This document shows positions 63,049 through 64,000 of a DNA stretch of 64,000 nucleotides, one piece after another. The notes beneath the pieces were generated by a model. The model saw only the letters and a program-made list of their open reading frames with translations, did no database searches and was not told the origin of the DNA. The translations under genes and the position numbers were made by a program. Numbering within the stretch: the stretch's first letter is position 1; every line of letters starts with the position of its first letter. Source of the stretch: Neobacillus drentensis NBRC 102427 (GTDB lineage: Bacteria > Bacillota > Bacilli > Bacillales > Cytobacillaceae); assembly GCF_001591445.1 (NCBI RefSeq), contig NZ_BCUX01000005.1, positions 155,467 through 219,466 on the forward strand, given 5' to 3'.

Positions 63049-63062
63049 CGAATGAACGTTCG
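63049..63062. promoter_or_regulatory. LexA (SOS) box-like site upstream of mrfA
   Basis: CGAATGAACGTTCG differs from the Bacillus consensus CGAAC-N4-GTTCG at one position. On the minus strand it lies upstream of a TAATAT -10 box, between -35 and -10, 30 bases before the mrfA start. Confidence 0.45.
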
Positions 63063-63228
63063 CAACAAAAGAAAAAAAGACTTTTTTATTTATATTATTC
63101 CTGGTAATTTATTCTGAATAAAGATGACTTTAAACTCTCCTTAAACAATTAATATCAATAACAATAAACTATTGCTAGAATTTTTGTTACAATAGATAGT
63201 AACGGACTAAAAATTTGAAGGTGATTAA

Positions 63229-63927
63229 ATGAAAATTGATTTGATAAAAAAAGTGCTTGCTGATTTTACACTTTTCCGAGAACTAACTGATTTTGAAATT
63301 ACAAAAATAGCAGATATCTCAATTGCTAGAGAATGGAAAAAACAGAGTCATGTGTTTCTCCAAGGCGACCCACTTGAAAATGTCTATTTTATTTATGACG
63401 GAAAAATTAAAATCTACAAAAGTGATATTAATGGCAAAGAACAAATTGTTGCGATTGCTAAAAAAGGGGAAATGTTTCCCCATGTAGGTTTTTTCAGAAA
63501 AGGTGATTACCCTGCCTATGCAGAAGTGCTTGAGCCCTCAACACTCATTGCGATTCCAATTTCAAAATTTGAAACCGTTTTGATTGAAAACCCTGAGTTA
63601 TGTATTAAAGTGTTTAAAGTATTGGGAGAAAAAATTGTCGATCTGCAAAACCGATTAGAAGAGCAAATTCTTAATAATACCTATGAACAAATCATCAAAC
63701 TTTTGATTCGGCTTGCACAGAAGCACGGTAAAGAACAAGAAGATGGGACAATTCTATTGAAGTCCGAATTCACCAACAAGGACCTTGCTAATATGATCGG
63801 CACAACAAGAGAAACAATTAGCAGAACCCTGACAAAAATGAAAAAAGATGAGTTAATCGAAGTAGATGACGAAGGCAACATGATCGTCGATGTTGAAATT
63901 CTTATGGAAGAAATTAATCTAATTTAA
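63229..63927 (+). CDS. Crp/Fnr-family transcription regulator, second copy
   Basis: The protein has 232 residues and the same architecture as the regulator at 50872, with long matches such as GEMFPHxGFFRKG, PELCIKxFKVLGEKIVDLQ, and LANMIGTxRETxSRT. About half the residues are the same by eye. The start MKIDLIKKVLADF follows AAGGTGATTA. No clustered Cys. Monocistronic as far as visible; targets unknown. Confidence 0.85.
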   Translation: MKIDLIKKVLADFTLFRELTDFEITKIADISIAREWKKQSHVFLQGDPLENVYFIYDGKIKIYKSDINGKEQIVAIAKKGEMFPHVGFFRKGDYPAYAEVLEPSTLIAIPISKFETVLIENPELCIKVFKVLGEKIVDLQNRLEEQILNNTYEQIIKLLIRLAQKHGKEQEDGTILLKSEFTNKDLANMIGTTRETISRTLTKMKKDELIEVDDEGNMIVDVEILMEEINLI

Positions 63928-64000
63928 GTATAAAAACCGCAGCACAATAATGCTAACGGGTTTGCTTATGAGATGCAAAACGGTTAATCACAAACCTAAT

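Noticed and set aside
1..64000. CRISPR array, prophage, insertion sequence or tRNA genes
   Set aside because: No regularly spaced direct repeats, no phage or transposase proteins and no tRNA cloverleaf noticed.

Overview
The window reads as a chromosomal segment of an aerobic, spore-forming, nitrate/NO-respiring member of the Bacillaceae, probably close to Neobacillus or Mesobacillus. The evidence is low-GC DNA, Bacillus-type ribosome binding sites with frequent TTG/GTG starts, a Bacillus (type B) RNase P RNA, spore genes (cotD, an sspL-like gene, YheC/YheD proteins), and long gene runs whose order matches Bacillus subtilis (ypsA-gpsB-rnpB-ypsC, mrfA-mrfB, bpsA-bpsB next to dynA, cspD next to ypeQ/ypeP). 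I see no tRNA, transposase, prophage or CRISPR array. Most genes lie on the minus strand.

Layout. 1-3.7 kb: tellurium-resistance-like stress module (TerD, TerC, CitE-like lyase, phosphoribosyltransferase running off the left edge) behind an ECF-sigma (SigW-type) promoter. 3.7-12 kb: housekeeping genes ypjP, brxA, ypgR/cvfC, yfmR, ypgQ, degV, an unknown gene and fhs. 12-16 kb: metA, a DUF3892 gene, mntR, topB. 16-22.5 kb: the cytochrome bd operon cydA-B-D-C. 22.5-26.8 kb: cspD, two RNase H-fold genes, an EamA transporter, a PAP2-like protein and a short SASP gene. 26.8-35.4 kb: an accessory-looking cluster of three YheC/YheD-type ATP-grasp proteins (one with a tandem architecture), another ATP-grasp ligase, a glycosyltransferase and two small protein-kinase-like genes. 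35.4-43 kb: ypcP, a rhodanese, dynA, a Fur-box-controlled 26-residue peptide, bpsB and bpsA.

43-53.7 kb is a respiratory/NO region: a ba3-type cytochrome oxidase operon, quinol NO reductase, a Crp/Fnr regulator, three DUF2249 genes, a polytopic membrane protein and a DUF59 (MIP18) protein. Three TGTGA-N6-TCAC(A/T) operator-like sites sit in its promoters, and a second, closely similar Crp/Fnr regulator lies at the right edge. 53.7-63 kb is again conserved core: DinG-like helicase, ypsC, rnpB, gpsB, ypsA, cotD, mrfB, mrfA.

The genes form three functional themes: envelope/oxidative stress (Ter module, BrxA, DynA, BpsAB, Fur peptide), terminal respiration under changing O2/NO (bd oxidase, ba3 oxidase, qNor and accessory genes), and spore surface (CotD, SASP, ATP-grasp/glycosyltransferase cluster). 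The best candidates for an undescribed system are the ATP-grasp/glycosyltransferase/kinase cluster at 26.8-35.4 kb and the DUF2249/membrane protein/DUF59 operon divergent from qNor at 50.9-53.6 kb.
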